The notes under the pieces: generated by a model
Told to the model about the DNA's origin: nothing
What the model saw: the letters and a program-made list of their open reading frames with translations, nothing else
Database searches by the model: none
Made by a program: the position numbers and the translations under genes
In this document: positions 1 to 8,250 of the stretch, piece by piece
How the letters are laid out: every line of letters starts with the position of its first letter
How positions within the stretch are numbered: the stretch's first letter is position 1
Assembly (NCBI GenBank): GCA_965229885.1
Contig: CBDDJX010000003.1
Location: forward strand, 124,001 to 188,000
Direction: 5' to 3'
Length of the DNA: 64,000 bases
Origin: DATLLJ01 sp965229885
Lineage (GTDB): Bacteria; Acidobacteriota; Vicinamibacteria; Vicinamibacterales; CAVVIG01

Positions 1-237
1 TCCATCGTGAGCCTCGCTGCCGACGGGCCGCCCGGCACGGTCCCGAACCTGTATGGAATGAGCGCCCGCGAAGCGGTTCGAAAGCTGGCCAGGCTGGGCC
101 TGACGGCGCGCCTCTCGGGCGATGGCTTCGTCAGGTCACAGGATCCTCCCGCGGGCACGGTACTCGAGCCGGGCGCGGTGTGCAGGCTCGTGCTGAATCT
201 GCGGGTCGCGCGAAGCGGGCAGGTCGTCCAGCCATGA
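1..237 (+). CDS. ftsI: Penicillin-binding protein FtsI, C-terminal PASTA domain (partial)
   Basis: This is the last 78 codons of a gene that begins before the window. The residues fit one PASTA domain: a VPNLYGMSAREAVRKL start, a central SQDPPAG turn, and a beta strand at the end. PASTA domains bind peptidoglycan or beta-lactams at the C-terminus of some class B penicillin-binding proteins. Placement directly before murE, with a 4-base ATGA overlap, is the usual position of ftsI in a dcw cluster. The transpeptidase domain is not visible, so FtsI rather than SpoVD or another PASTA protein is inferred from context. Confidence 0.8.
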   Translation, partial: SIVSLAADGPPGTVPNLYGMSAREAVRKLARLGLTARLSGDGFVRSQDPPAGTVLEPGAVCRLVLNLRVARSGQVVQP

Positions 238-1745
238 CCTGGGCGGAGCTGCGCGGCGTCTTGCTGGCAAGCGGTGTCATTCGCGCAGGCGCCGTCCTGT
301 CCGCGGACGCGAACCGCATCATCACCGGCGTGGCGTACGACTCGAGGACGGTGGAGCCAGGCGCCGTGTTCGTCGCCTTGAAAGGACTCCACGCCGACGG
401 AACCAGCTTCGTACGGCAGGCACTCGACCGTGGTGCGGCCGCGATCGTCTCGGAGCAGCCGCCGCCAGCCGATGTTCGTGTGCCCTGGGCCGTCGTACAG
501 GACGCGCGCCTCGCGCTGGCGTACATGGCCGAGGCGTTCTTTGGTCATCCAAGTGCCGAGATGCGGGTTGTCGGCATCACCGGCACGAACGGAAAGACGA
601 CGACGGCGCATCTCTTGTCGTCGATCTTCGAGGCCGCAGCGGTTCGGTGCGGCGTGCTGGGCACCGTGGTGTACAAGATCGGCGACGAGCTTCGCGAGGC
701 GACCCGCACGACACCCGAGGCGCCCGATGTGCAGCGGCTTCTCCGCGAGATGGTCGACCGCGGGTGCCTTGCCTGCGCGATGGAAGTGTCGTCGCACGCG
801 CTGGCGCTGCGCCGCGTCGATGGAACGAACTTCGCGGCCGCGGTCTTCACGAATCTGACGCGCGACCACCTCGATTTTCACGAGGACATGGAGCAGTACT
901 TCCAGGCCAAGCGACGGCTGTTCGAGATGCTGCCGCGCGACCGGCCGAGCCTCTTGAATGTCGACGATCCGCGTGGGCGGTCGCTCGCGGGGATCGCGGG
1001 CCGGCCGGTGACCTTCGCGATCGACCGGCCCGCGGACATCACGCCCGGCCCGCTGTCGTTTTCGCTCTCCGGACTCACGTTCGACGTCCGCACGCCGCGC
1101 GGCACGCTGCATCTGCGCTCGAAACTCGTGGGCCGCCCCAACGTGTGCAACATTCTCGCGGCGGTCGCGACCGGCGTTGCGCTCGACGTACCGTTCAATG
1201 CGATCGAACAAGGCGTCTCGGCCCTCGCCGGCGTGCCGGGACGTTTCCAGATCGTCTCCAGCGTCACAGACGGCGTCACGGTCGTTATCGACTACGCCCA
1301 CACCGACGATGCGTTGCGCAATCTGCTCGAGACCGCGCGGCCGCTGGCCCGCGGCCGCCTGATCACGGTGTTCGGCTGCGGCGGCGATCGCGATCGAACC
1401 AAGCGGCCGTTGATGGGCGCGGTGGCCGGGCGGCTGAGCGACCTCATCATCGTGACGTCCGACAACCCGCGCAGTGAGGATCCCGATCGGATCATCGAGG
1501 AGATCCAGCGCGGCATCACGCCCGACACGAGACGTGACGGTGGCCAGCGGCTGCTGTCAGTCGCCGATCGGCGCGAAGCGATCGAGAAGGCCATCGAGCT
1601 CGCGAAACCGGACGACGTGGTGGTGGTCGCAGGCAAGGGACACGAGAAGTTTCAGGTGATCGGCGATCAGGCGATCCCGTTCGACGACGTGGCGGTGGCG
1701 CGAGACGCGCTGACGAGACGCCGGACCGACTTGGGCGTCGTGTAG
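234..1745 (+). CDS. murE: UDP-N-acetylmuramoyl-tripeptide synthetase MurE
   Basis: Cytoplasmic Mur ligase that adds the third residue to UDP-MurNAc-L-Ala-D-Glu. The ATP-binding loop GITGTNGKTTTAHLL lies near residue 114. The DNPRSEDP motif near residue 410 is the form associated with meso-diaminopimelate rather than lysine. The 503-residue length is normal. The ATG at 234 is chosen because it overlaps the upstream stop as ATGA; an in-frame start at 180 would lie inside ftsI and add an unconserved tail. It is followed 10 bases later by murF, with GGAGG at 1745-1749 between them, so the genes are probably co-transcribed. Confidence 0.96.
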   Translation: MTWAELRGVLLASGVIRAGAVLSADANRIITGVAYDSRTVEPGAVFVALKGLHADGTSFVRQALDRGAAAIVSEQPPPADVRVPWAVVQDARLALAYMAEAFFGHPSAEMRVVGITGTNGKTTTAHLLSSIFEAAAVRCGVLGTVVYKIGDELREATRTTPEAPDVQRLLREMVDRGCLACAMEVSSHALALRRVDGTNFAAAVFTNLTRDHLDFHEDMEQYFQAKRRLFEMLPRDRPSLLNVDDPRGRSLAGIAGRPVTFAIDRPADITPGPLSFSLSGLTFDVRTPRGTLHLRSKLVGRPNVCNILAAVATGVALDVPFNAIEQGVSALAGVPGRFQIVSSVTDGVTVVIDYAHTDDALRNLLETARPLARGRLITVFGCGGDRDRTKRPLMGAVAGRLSDLIIVTSDNPRSEDPDRIIEEIQRGITPDTRRDGGQRLLSVADRREAIEKAIELAKPDDVVVVAGKGHEKFQVIGDQAIPFDDVAVARDALTRRRTDLGVV

Positions 1746-1755
1746 GAGGCCGACC

Positions 1756-3183
1756 GTGGCCGACGCGCCAGAAATTCGGTTGACCACAGAGTGGGTCGCC
1801 CGCGCAATGGGCGGAACCGCGCGGCCTGGCGATCCGGACCGTGAGTTCAGCGGCGTCTCGATCGACACGCGAACGCTGGCGGCGGGCGAGCTGTTCGTCG
1901 CGATCCGTGGCGAGCGGTTCAACGGTGCGGACTTCGCCGCGGCCGCCATCGACGCCGGAGCAGGCGGGGTTGTCGTGGAGCGCGGAGGTGGCCGCGAGCT
2001 CTCGGCCGCGGACACGAGGCGATCACCGTTCGTGGTCATCGAGGTCGCGGACACGATCGCGGGACTGCAGGCGCTGGCGCAAGCGGTCCGGCGGGCGTCG
2101 GGCACCAGAGTCGTGGCCATCACCGGCAGCGCCGGGAAGACCACGACGAAGGAAGTGACGGGGGAGTTTCTTGCGGCGCGGTACCGCGTCGTCCGCAACC
2201 GCGGGAACTTCAATAACCACATCGGGCTGCCGCTGTCGCTCATCGAGTTGAGACAGCGGCCGGAGATTGCCGTCGTCGAACTGGGGATGAATCACGCCGG
2301 CGAAATCAGCACGCTGGTACGCATCGCCGAACCAGATGTACGGGTGTGGACCAATGTCGGCGAAGCACATCTGGGTTTCTTTCACTCGGTGGATGCCATC
2401 GCCAATGCGAAATCCGAGATCTTCGAGGGCGCGACGCCCGCGACGCTGCTCGTCGCCAACGCCGACGACGATCGGATTGCCCAGCGGGTGTCTCGCTTCG
2501 CCGGACGCGTCGTGACGTTCGGGATTGATCGCTCCGCTGACGTGCGGGCGACAGAGGTCCGCAGCCGTGGCATCGAGGGCACCGATGCTCGTGTCGCGAC
2601 GCCGCGAGGAGCGTTCGCGCTGACGACGCCCCTGATTGGGCGGGGAAACCTCGCCAACATTCTTGCCGCCACCTCTGTCGCGATCGAATTCGATGTTCCT
2701 CTCGCCAGCGTTGTCGAGCGTGCGGGCCATTTGACCCCGGCTTCCCGTCGCGGCGAGGTGCTCAGGCTGTCGAACGGCGTCACGGTCATCGATGACAGTT
2801 ACAACGCCAATCCCGCCGCGACAAAGTGCGCCCTTGAAGTGCTCGGTGAAACCAGGGACCGATCGCGACGCGTGGCGGTGCTTGGCGAGATGCTCGAGTT
2901 GGGCGAGCGCGCCTCGGCGCTCCACGAAGACGTTGGCCGGGCGGCGGTCGATGCGAAGGTCGATGTCGTGATGGCCGTCGGCGGCGAGCCGGCCAGGGCG
3001 CTGGCGGAGGCGGCGGTTGCGGCCGGCATGGCGCGCGCAAGCGTCCTGTATGTCGCCACGAGCGACAAGGCGGCAGACGCCGCGGCAACGCTCGTGCAGC
3101 ACGGTGACCTCGTGCTGGTGAAGGGATCGCGCGGCGTCGGGACCGATCGCGTCGTGGATCGGCTGAAGGCGGAGTTCGCCTGA
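1756..3183 (+). CDS. murF: UDP-MurNAc-tripeptide--D-alanyl-D-alanine ligase MurF
   Basis: Adds D-Ala-D-Ala to the UDP-MurNAc tripeptide, completing the pentapeptide precursor. A Mur ligase N-domain (roughly residues 20-105) is followed by the ATP loop AITGSAGKTTTKE near residue 121, a central domain with ELGMNHAGEI, and the C-terminal DDSYNANP motif typical of MurF. The 475-residue length is usual. The start is GTG with GGAGG 7 bases upstream. The stop overlaps the mraY start by one base. Its D-Ala-D-Ala substrate would come from ddl, which lies 50 kb away in this window. Confidence 0.96.
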   Translation: MADAPEIRLTTEWVARAMGGTARPGDPDREFSGVSIDTRTLAAGELFVAIRGERFNGADFAAAAIDAGAGGVVVERGGGRELSAADTRRSPFVVIEVADTIAGLQALAQAVRRASGTRVVAITGSAGKTTTKEVTGEFLAARYRVVRNRGNFNNHIGLPLSLIELRQRPEIAVVELGMNHAGEISTLVRIAEPDVRVWTNVGEAHLGFFHSVDAIANAKSEIFEGATPATLLVANADDDRIAQRVSRFAGRVVTFGIDRSADVRATEVRSRGIEGTDARVATPRGAFALTTPLIGRGNLANILAATSVAIEFDVPLASVVERAGHLTPASRRGEVLRLSNGVTVIDDSYNANPAATKCALEVLGETRDRSRRVAVLGEMLELGERASALHEDVGRAAVDAKVDVVMAVGGEPARALAEAAVAAGMARASVLYVATSDKAADAAATLVQHGDLVLVKGSRGVGTDRVVDRLKAEFA

Positions 3184-4280
3184 TGCTGTACCACCTGCTG
3201 TTCCAGTTCGTCTATCCGAGCGTGCCTCAACTCTCAGTGCTGAATGTGACCCGTTACATCACGTTCCGCACGGCGGCCGCCAGCCTGTCTGCGCTCGCGA
3301 TCAGCCTGGTGCTCGGTCCGTGGATGATTCGCAAACTGCGTGACTTTCAGATCGGCCAGGTCATCCGGCAGGAGGGCCCGAGCTCGCATCGGCCGAAGGA
3401 AGGCACGCCGACGATGGGCGGACTGCTGATCCTGACGGCTGCGCTCGTGCCGACGCTGTTGTGGGCCGACCTGACGAACGTGTACGTCTGGATTGCCGTG
3501 CTGACGACGGCCGCGTTCGGCGCTGTCGGCTTTGCCGACGACTATCTGAAGATCATCCATCGATCGCATCACGGTCTTCGGCCGCGCTACAAGCTGCTCT
3601 GTCAGGCGCTGATTGGGACAGCCGTGGGCCTCGCGCTGGTCACGCTTGCGGACTACGGGCTGTACAGCCTGAAGCTCGTCTTCCCATTCTTCAAGAATGT
3701 GATTCTGGATCTGGGCTGGTGGTACCTGCCGTTCGCTGTCTTCGTGCTCGTCGCCGAATCGAACGCGGTCAACCTGACGGACGGCCTGGACGGTCTCGCG
3801 ATCAGCGTGTTTGCGATTGCGGCCGCCGCGTACACCGCGCTGACGTACGTCGTCGGCAACCGCGCTCTCGCCGACTACCTGCTGCTCGTCCATTTCTCTC
3901 CGGTCGCCGAGCTGACGGTGTTCTGCGGATCGCTCGTCGGCGCGTCGCTCGGCTTCCTTTGGTACAACTCGTACCCCGCCGAAATATTCATGGGCGATGT
4001 CGGATCGCTTGCGCTCGGGGCCGCACTCGGCACCGTGGCGATCCTGATCAAGCAGGAGCTCCTTCTCGTCATCGTGGGCGGCGTCTTCGTGCTCGAGGCG
4101 CTGTCGGTCGTCATGCAAGTCGCGTCGTTCAAGTTGACCGGCGGGCGTGTGTTTCGCATGGCGCCGATTCACCATCACTTTGAATTGTCAGGGTGGAGCG
4201 AGCCCAAAGTGATCTCGCGGTTCGTCATCGTCGCGATCATCTTCGCGTTGTTCAGTCTGACAACGCTGAAATTGCGCTGA
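3183..4280 (+). CDS. mraY: Phospho-N-acetylmuramoyl-pentapeptide-transferase MraY
   Basis: Integral membrane enzyme that transfers phospho-MurNAc-pentapeptide to undecaprenyl phosphate to make lipid I. Multiple hydrophobic segments run through the protein. Signature stretches are present: EGTPTMGGLL, the FADDYLK aspartates, NLTDGLDGLA, FMGDVGSLALG, and APIHHHFELSGWSE near the C-terminus. The 365-residue length is as expected. The ATG begins on the last base of the murF stop (TGATG), which implies translational coupling. Confidence 0.97.
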   Translation: MLYHLLFQFVYPSVPQLSVLNVTRYITFRTAAASLSALAISLVLGPWMIRKLRDFQIGQVIRQEGPSSHRPKEGTPTMGGLLILTAALVPTLLWADLTNVYVWIAVLTTAAFGAVGFADDYLKIIHRSHHGLRPRYKLLCQALIGTAVGLALVTLADYGLYSLKLVFPFFKNVILDLGWWYLPFAVFVLVAESNAVNLTDGLDGLAISVFAIAAAAYTALTYVVGNRALADYLLLVHFSPVAELTVFCGSLVGASLGFLWYNSYPAEIFMGDVGSLALGAALGTVAILIKQELLLVIVGGVFVLEALSVVMQVASFKLTGGRVFRMAPIHHHFELSGWSEPKVISRFVIVAIIFALFSLTTLKLR

Positions 4281-4303
4281 GGATCAGGGATTTGGGATTC
4301 GAT

Positions 4304-5656
4304 GTGAAGAACAAACGCGTGACGGTCGCCGGTGCGGCGCGAAGCGGGATTGCCGCCGCGGAGCTGCTGGCGCGCCGTGGGGCGCGTGTGACGTTGTCGG
4401 AGGCGCACACCGAGGCGCCAGGGACCGAGGCGTTGCTTGAGTTGGGCGTGAACCTCGAACTCGGAGGGCATCGGACGGAGACGTTCGCCGGCGCTGACCT
4501 CGTCGTGTTGAGTCCTGGCGTGCCGCCGACTCAGGACGCCGTGCGGGCGGCGCGCGCGGGGGGTGTTCCCGTTATCTCCGAGATCGAGCTGGCTTCACGC
4601 TGGCTGCAGGGGCGCGTCATCGCCATCACCGGCACGAAGGGGAAGTCGACGACCACGGTGTTGACGGGGCGCATGCTCGAAGCGGCGGGATTCAAAGTGA
4701 CCGTCGGTGGCAACATCGGTGCGCCGCTCTGTACCCAGGTGTCGGTGTCGACGCCAGAGACCCTCCATGTCGTGGAGACGAGCAGTTTTCAGCTCGAGCA
4801 GCTCGATCGGTTCCATCCATGGATTGCCGTGATGTTGAACTTTTCTCCAGACCATCTGGATCGACATCCGGACGTTGCGGCCTATGGCGCCGCGAAGCGC
4901 CGCATGTTCGAGAACCAGGATGCCGGCGACTGGGCCGTCATCAACGCCGACGACCCTGCAGTGCTGGAACTGGCGCGACGAGGCAGAGCCACGACGCGCC
5001 TGTTCGCACGTGAAACGTCGATCACTCGAGGCACCGTCGTGGACGAGGGATGGATTGTGGATCGGCAGGCGGATGCGGATCGGCGCCTCGTACCGCTCAG
5101 TGCCATTCATCTGCTGGGAGCGCATCTCGTCACCGACGTGATGGCGGCTGCGACGGTCGGTGCGATCGCCGGCGCGGCGCCGGCGGCGATGACGGCCGCG
5201 GTCGACGCGTTCCCGGGTCTCGAGCACGCGATAGAACTCGTCGCCGAGGTCGGCGGCGTCCGGTTCGTCAACGATTCGAAAGCCACGAATGTCGAATCGG
5301 CGCTCCGGTCGATCGAGAGCTTCGGGAGCGATCTCGTGCCGATTATCGGCGGTCGGTTCAAGGGCGGCGACTTTGGCTTACTGCGTGAACCGCTGAGAAC
5401 ACGGGCCAAGGCGGTTGTCGCGATCGGCGAAGCAAAGGCGCTCGTGCGCCAGGCGCTCGGTGACGTCGTGCAGGTGTACGAAGCGGCGTCCTTCGAGCAG
5501 GCGATCGTGCGTGCGTACGGGATCGCGAAGCCTGCCGGTGTCGTCCTTCTGGCGCCGGCCTGCGCGAGCTTCGACATGTTCCGCGATTACGCGGAACGCG
5601 GACGGAAGTTTAAGGAGGAAGTCGCGCGGATCGCGCGGGGAGGAGACGACATGTAG
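4304..5656 (+). CDS. murD: UDP-N-acetylmuramoylalanine--D-glutamate ligase MurD
   Basis: Mur ligase adding D-glutamate to UDP-MurNAc-L-Ala. The N-terminal Rossmann-like segment (VTVAGAARSGIAAAELL) is followed by the ATP loop AITGTKGKSTTTVLT, then HLDRHPDVAAYGAAK and the C-terminal VNDSKATN motif. Starting at GTG 4304 gives VKNKRVTVAG and 450 residues, the family length. A TTG at 4292 is the alternative. The open frame extends back to 4193, but that would overlap mraY by 88 bases with unrelated sequence. Confidence 0.95.
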   Translation: MKNKRVTVAGAARSGIAAAELLARRGARVTLSEAHTEAPGTEALLELGVNLELGGHRTETFAGADLVVLSPGVPPTQDAVRAARAGGVPVISEIELASRWLQGRVIAITGTKGKSTTTVLTGRMLEAAGFKVTVGGNIGAPLCTQVSVSTPETLHVVETSSFQLEQLDRFHPWIAVMLNFSPDHLDRHPDVAAYGAAKRRMFENQDAGDWAVINADDPAVLELARRGRATTRLFARETSITRGTVVDEGWIVDRQADADRRLVPLSAIHLLGAHLVTDVMAAATVGAIAGAAPAAMTAAVDAFPGLEHAIELVAEVGGVRFVNDSKATNVESALRSIESFGSDLVPIIGGRFKGGDFGLLREPLRTRAKAVVAIGEAKALVRQALGDVVQVYEAASFEQAIVRAYGIAKPAGVVLLAPACASFDMFRDYAERGRKFKEEVARIARGGDDM

Positions 5657-5935
5657 GTCAGGCGTGGCGCAGGTCGTGAGACCTGCCGTGTGTGAGCGGT
5701 GAGCAGTCGTCAGTCGGCGTTGCGGTTGGGGACTGGCTGCTGGGAACGCAGGCTGCCCTGGCCTGCGAAGCTGGTGCCCCGGCCCGAGGCCGGCTGATGA
5801 CTGCTGACCGCTCACGGCGAGCCGGCCGATGCCCGGCGAGCGTTTCTCAACGATCGTCATACGCCGGTCAGCCAACGTTTCGGGCGAAGTGCGGTTCAGC
5901 TGTAGGGGATGGCTCCAGGGTCGTCCCGAGGTGAC
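5657..5935. repeat. Hairpin-rich junction between murD and ftsW
   Basis: No gene is seen in these 279 bases. They hold at least three palindromes. CAGGTC-GTGA-GACCTG sits at 5671-5686, just after the murD stop. A long inverted repeat has arms GTGAGCGGTGAGCAGTCGTC (5692-5711) and GATGACTGCTGACCGCTCAC (5796-5815), pairing at 18 of 20 positions. CCGGCC-CGA-GGCCGG is at 5779-5793. The stretch could attenuate transcription between murD and ftsW or be remnants of small dispersed elements. The first hairpin has a near-identical twin at 37503-37518. Confidence 0.7.
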
Positions 5936-7030
5936 ATGGCTCGTAAGCTCAAGTCGGATCACGTGCTCTTCATCGCGACCATCCTGCTGGTCGCTCTGGG
6001 CGTCGTCATGGTGTACAGCGCCTCGGCGCCCGTGGCGCTGCAGCGGTACGGCCGGCCGTCGGTCTTTCTGATCAAGCAGGGAATGTGGGCGGCGCTCGGA
6101 CTGCCGATGCTGTGGTTCCTGATGAAAGTGGACTACCGCACCTACCGCGAGCCGGTCCTCATCTGGAGTTGCCTCGGACTCGTCACCCTGGGACTCCTCG
6201 CGGTGCTCTTCAGTCCGCCCGTCAACAACGCCCGGCGGTGGTTGGGGATGGCCGGGATTGGCGTACAACCGTCGGAGTTCGCGAAGCTGGCGGTGATCAT
6301 CTTTATCGCCGCGATTCTCGAGCGGCGGATGCATCGCATCAACGAGGTGACGTACTCGCTCATGCCAATAGGGATCGTCGTCGCCGTGTTCGTCGGCCTC
6401 GTTCTGCTCGAACCGGACTTCGGCACCTCGATGTCGCTGGTCCTGATCGCGGCGGCTATGGTGTTTGCTGCCGGCCTCAACTATCGATACATCTTCGGTG
6501 CGTTTCTCGCCGCACTGCCCACCGTGTACATCATCGCGATGGGTGCGCCGTATCGCCGGCGCCGGCTGCTGGCGTTCCTCAATCCATGGGACGACCCGCT
6601 CGGTGACGGCTTCCAGATCATTCAGTCGCTGATTGCGGTCGGCACTGGAGGCGTCTGGGGCCGCGGGCTGATGAACGGCGTGCAGAAGCTGTTCTACCTG
6701 CCGGAGCCGCACACCGACTTCATCTACTCGGTGATCTCGGAGGAGCTGGGTCTTGTCGGCGCAACCGCCGTCATCCTGTGCTTCTCGATTATCACGTGGC
6801 GCGGCATGCGCGCCGCATTGCACGCGCCCGACAGCTTTGGCGCGTTCCTGGCGGTCGGCCTGACGACGATGATCGCCGTGCAGGCGCTCGTGAATATCAG
6901 CGTGGTCCTTGCGTTGATGCCGACCAAAGGCATTCCGTTGCCGTTCATGAGCGCGGGTGGCTCGTCGCTGCTCGTCAACCTGGTCGGCATGGGCATGCTG
7001 TTGAACGTGTCGCAGCACGCGCATGAGTAA
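5936..7030 (+). CDS. ftsW: Peptidoglycan glycosyltransferase FtsW (SEDS family)
   Basis: SEDS-family membrane glycosyltransferase that polymerises lipid II at the septum, normally paired with FtsI. About ten hydrophobic segments are visible. Conserved features include the LLEPDFGTS region, the HTDFIYSVISEELG loop, and the GIPLPFMSAGGSS stretch near the end. ATG 5936 gives 364 residues beginning MARKLKSDHVLF; GAGG lies 4 bases upstream. An in-frame ATG at 5909 would add nine residues. The gene lies between murD and murG as in most dcw clusters, so FtsW is preferred over RodA. Confidence 0.94.
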   Translation: MARKLKSDHVLFIATILLVALGVVMVYSASAPVALQRYGRPSVFLIKQGMWAALGLPMLWFLMKVDYRTYREPVLIWSCLGLVTLGLLAVLFSPPVNNARRWLGMAGIGVQPSEFAKLAVIIFIAAILERRMHRINEVTYSLMPIGIVVAVFVGLVLLEPDFGTSMSLVLIAAAMVFAAGLNYRYIFGAFLAALPTVYIIAMGAPYRRRRLLAFLNPWDDPLGDGFQIIQSLIAVGTGGVWGRGLMNGVQKLFYLPEPHTDFIYSVISEELGLVGATAVILCFSIITWRGMRAALHAPDSFGAFLAVGLTTMIAVQALVNISVVLALMPTKGIPLPFMSAGGSSLLVNLVGMGMLLNVSQHAHE

Positions 7031-7138
7031 AGGGGCCGGGTCGATTTTCTTCAGCGGTGTATCGCTGTTTGTGGAGCGTTTTCGTGGGTTCTGGAACGGA
7101 TGCCGTGGATTCGGAAAAGAGACCCGTCCCCTTTTCCG
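7027..7138. repeat. Paired copies of a palindromic GGGACGGG-type element flanking the murG start
   Basis: Copy A (7027-7051) reads TAAAGGGGCCGGGTCGATTT on the plus strand. Copy B (7112-7138) has arms CGGAAAAG and CTTTTCCG around a GACCCGTCCC core, so its reverse complement resembles copy A. The two copies are therefore inverted relative to each other around 60 bases. Copy B is translated as the N-terminal end of MurG. A third related copy lies inside tgt at 55181-55209. This looks like a small dispersed palindromic repeat; mobility is inferred only from the repeated occurrence. Confidence 0.6.
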
Positions 7139-8250
7139 TCGTCATCGCGGGCGGCGGAACTGGGGGGCACCTGTATCCGGGGATCGCCGTGGCGCGCGAG
7201 CTGTTGTCACGGCAGCCGACGGCCGCGATCTCCTTTGCCGGCACGGCGAACGGCATCGAGGCGCGAGTGGTGCCGCGCGAAGGCTTCGCGCTGGATCTGA
7301 TTCGCAGCGGCGGACTGAAGGGCAAGTCGGTGGTCGATCGAGCGCGGGGCGCGGCGCTCTTGCCCGTCGGGCTCGTCGACGCGTGGCGCGTCGTCACCGC
7401 ACGGCGGCCGGATCTGGTGATCGGCGTGGGCGGGTACAGCTCGGGCCCCGTGGTGCTTGTCGCGGCCCTTCGCGGCGTTCCCACCATGGTGCTCGAACAA
7501 AACGTGGTGCCGGGGCTCACGAACAGGATGCTCTCGCGGTATGTGCAGGCGGCGGCGGTCTCGTACGAGTCGACGCGGCGGTTTTTCGGGTCGAAGGCGT
7601 TCGTTAGCGGTAATCCGGTCCGGCCGGAGTTCGTCGACGCGGCCGGATCAAAGGAGTCGAGCCGAGACGGCGCGACCACGAGGGTTCTAGTCTTTGGCGG
7701 CTCTCAGGGCGCGCACGCGATCAACATGGCCATGGTGGAGGCGGCGGCGGGGTTGGCGGCCCAGGGTTCGCATCTTCGTATCACCCATCAGACGGGAGAG
7801 CGAGATGTGGCGATGGTGCGCGCCGCCTACACGCAGGCGGGGCTGGCGGCCGACGTCGAGCCGTTCCTCGATGACATGGGGCGGCAACTCGGACAAGCGG
7901 ACGTCGTCGTCTGCCGCGCCGGCGCGACGACGCTCGCGGAAATCACGGCGACCGGAAGGGCGGCGATTCTGATTCCGCTGCCGACGGCCACCGACGAGCA
8001 CCAGCGGAAAAATGCCGAGGCGCTGGTGGCGAGGGGCGCCGCGGATCTGCTCCTGCAATGCGACCTGAGCGGCCGTGTGCTGGCGGAGAGGATTGTTACG
8101 CTCGCCGCCGACCGGCCGCGCCGCGAGCGGATGGCCGCGGCCGCGCGCGCGCGCGCGCGGCCCGACGCGGCACGGGTGATCGTGGACCGGGCGTTGGAGC
8201 TGATGGAAGGTCCGGCCAAAGCCGGCCCCACTTCAGTCGGACCGTGTTAG
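7084..8250 (+). CDS. murG: UDP-GlcNAc--undecaprenyl-pyrophosphoryl-MurNAc-pentapeptide transferase MurG
   Basis: Peripheral membrane GT28 glycosyltransferase converting lipid I to lipid II. The glycine-rich loop VVIAGGGTGGHLYPG opens the conserved part, and the donor-domain motif GGSQGAHAIN and the VVCRAGATTLAE region follow. GTG 7084 is chosen because GGAG sits 7 bases upstream; GTG 7105 and GTG 7057 are alternatives. Either way the first 20 or so residues are encoded by a palindromic element. The C-terminal residues EGPAKAGPTSVGPC exceed the usual family end and are encoded by a CCGGC-CAAA-GCCGG hairpin. The 388-residue length is therefore long for MurG. Confidence 0.95.
   Translation: MGSGTDAVDSEKRPVPFSVVIAGGGTGGHLYPGIAVARELLSRQPTAAISFAGTANGIEARVVPREGFALDLIRSGGLKGKSVVDRARGAALLPVGLVDAWRVVTARRPDLVIGVGGYSSGPVVLVAALRGVPTMVLEQNVVPGLTNRMLSRYVQAAAVSYESTRRFFGSKAFVSGNPVRPEFVDAAGSKESSRDGATTRVLVFGGSQGAHAINMAMVEAAAGLAAQGSHLRITHQTGERDVAMVRAAYTQAGLAADVEPFLDDMGRQLGQADVVVCRAGATTLAEITATGRAAILIPLPTATDEHQRKNAEALVARGAADLLLQCDLSGRVLAERIVTLAADRPRRERMAAAARARARPDAARVIVDRALELMEGPAKAGPTSVGPC

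Noticed and set aside
180..233. Longer MurE start
   Set aside because: It lies within the PASTA domain of ftsI; ATG 234 forms the usual ATGA overlap.
5378..7024. A 548-codon minus-strand frame over murD and ftsW
   Set aside because: Shadow of high-GC coding strands; His/Gln/Arg-rich and antisense to clear genes.
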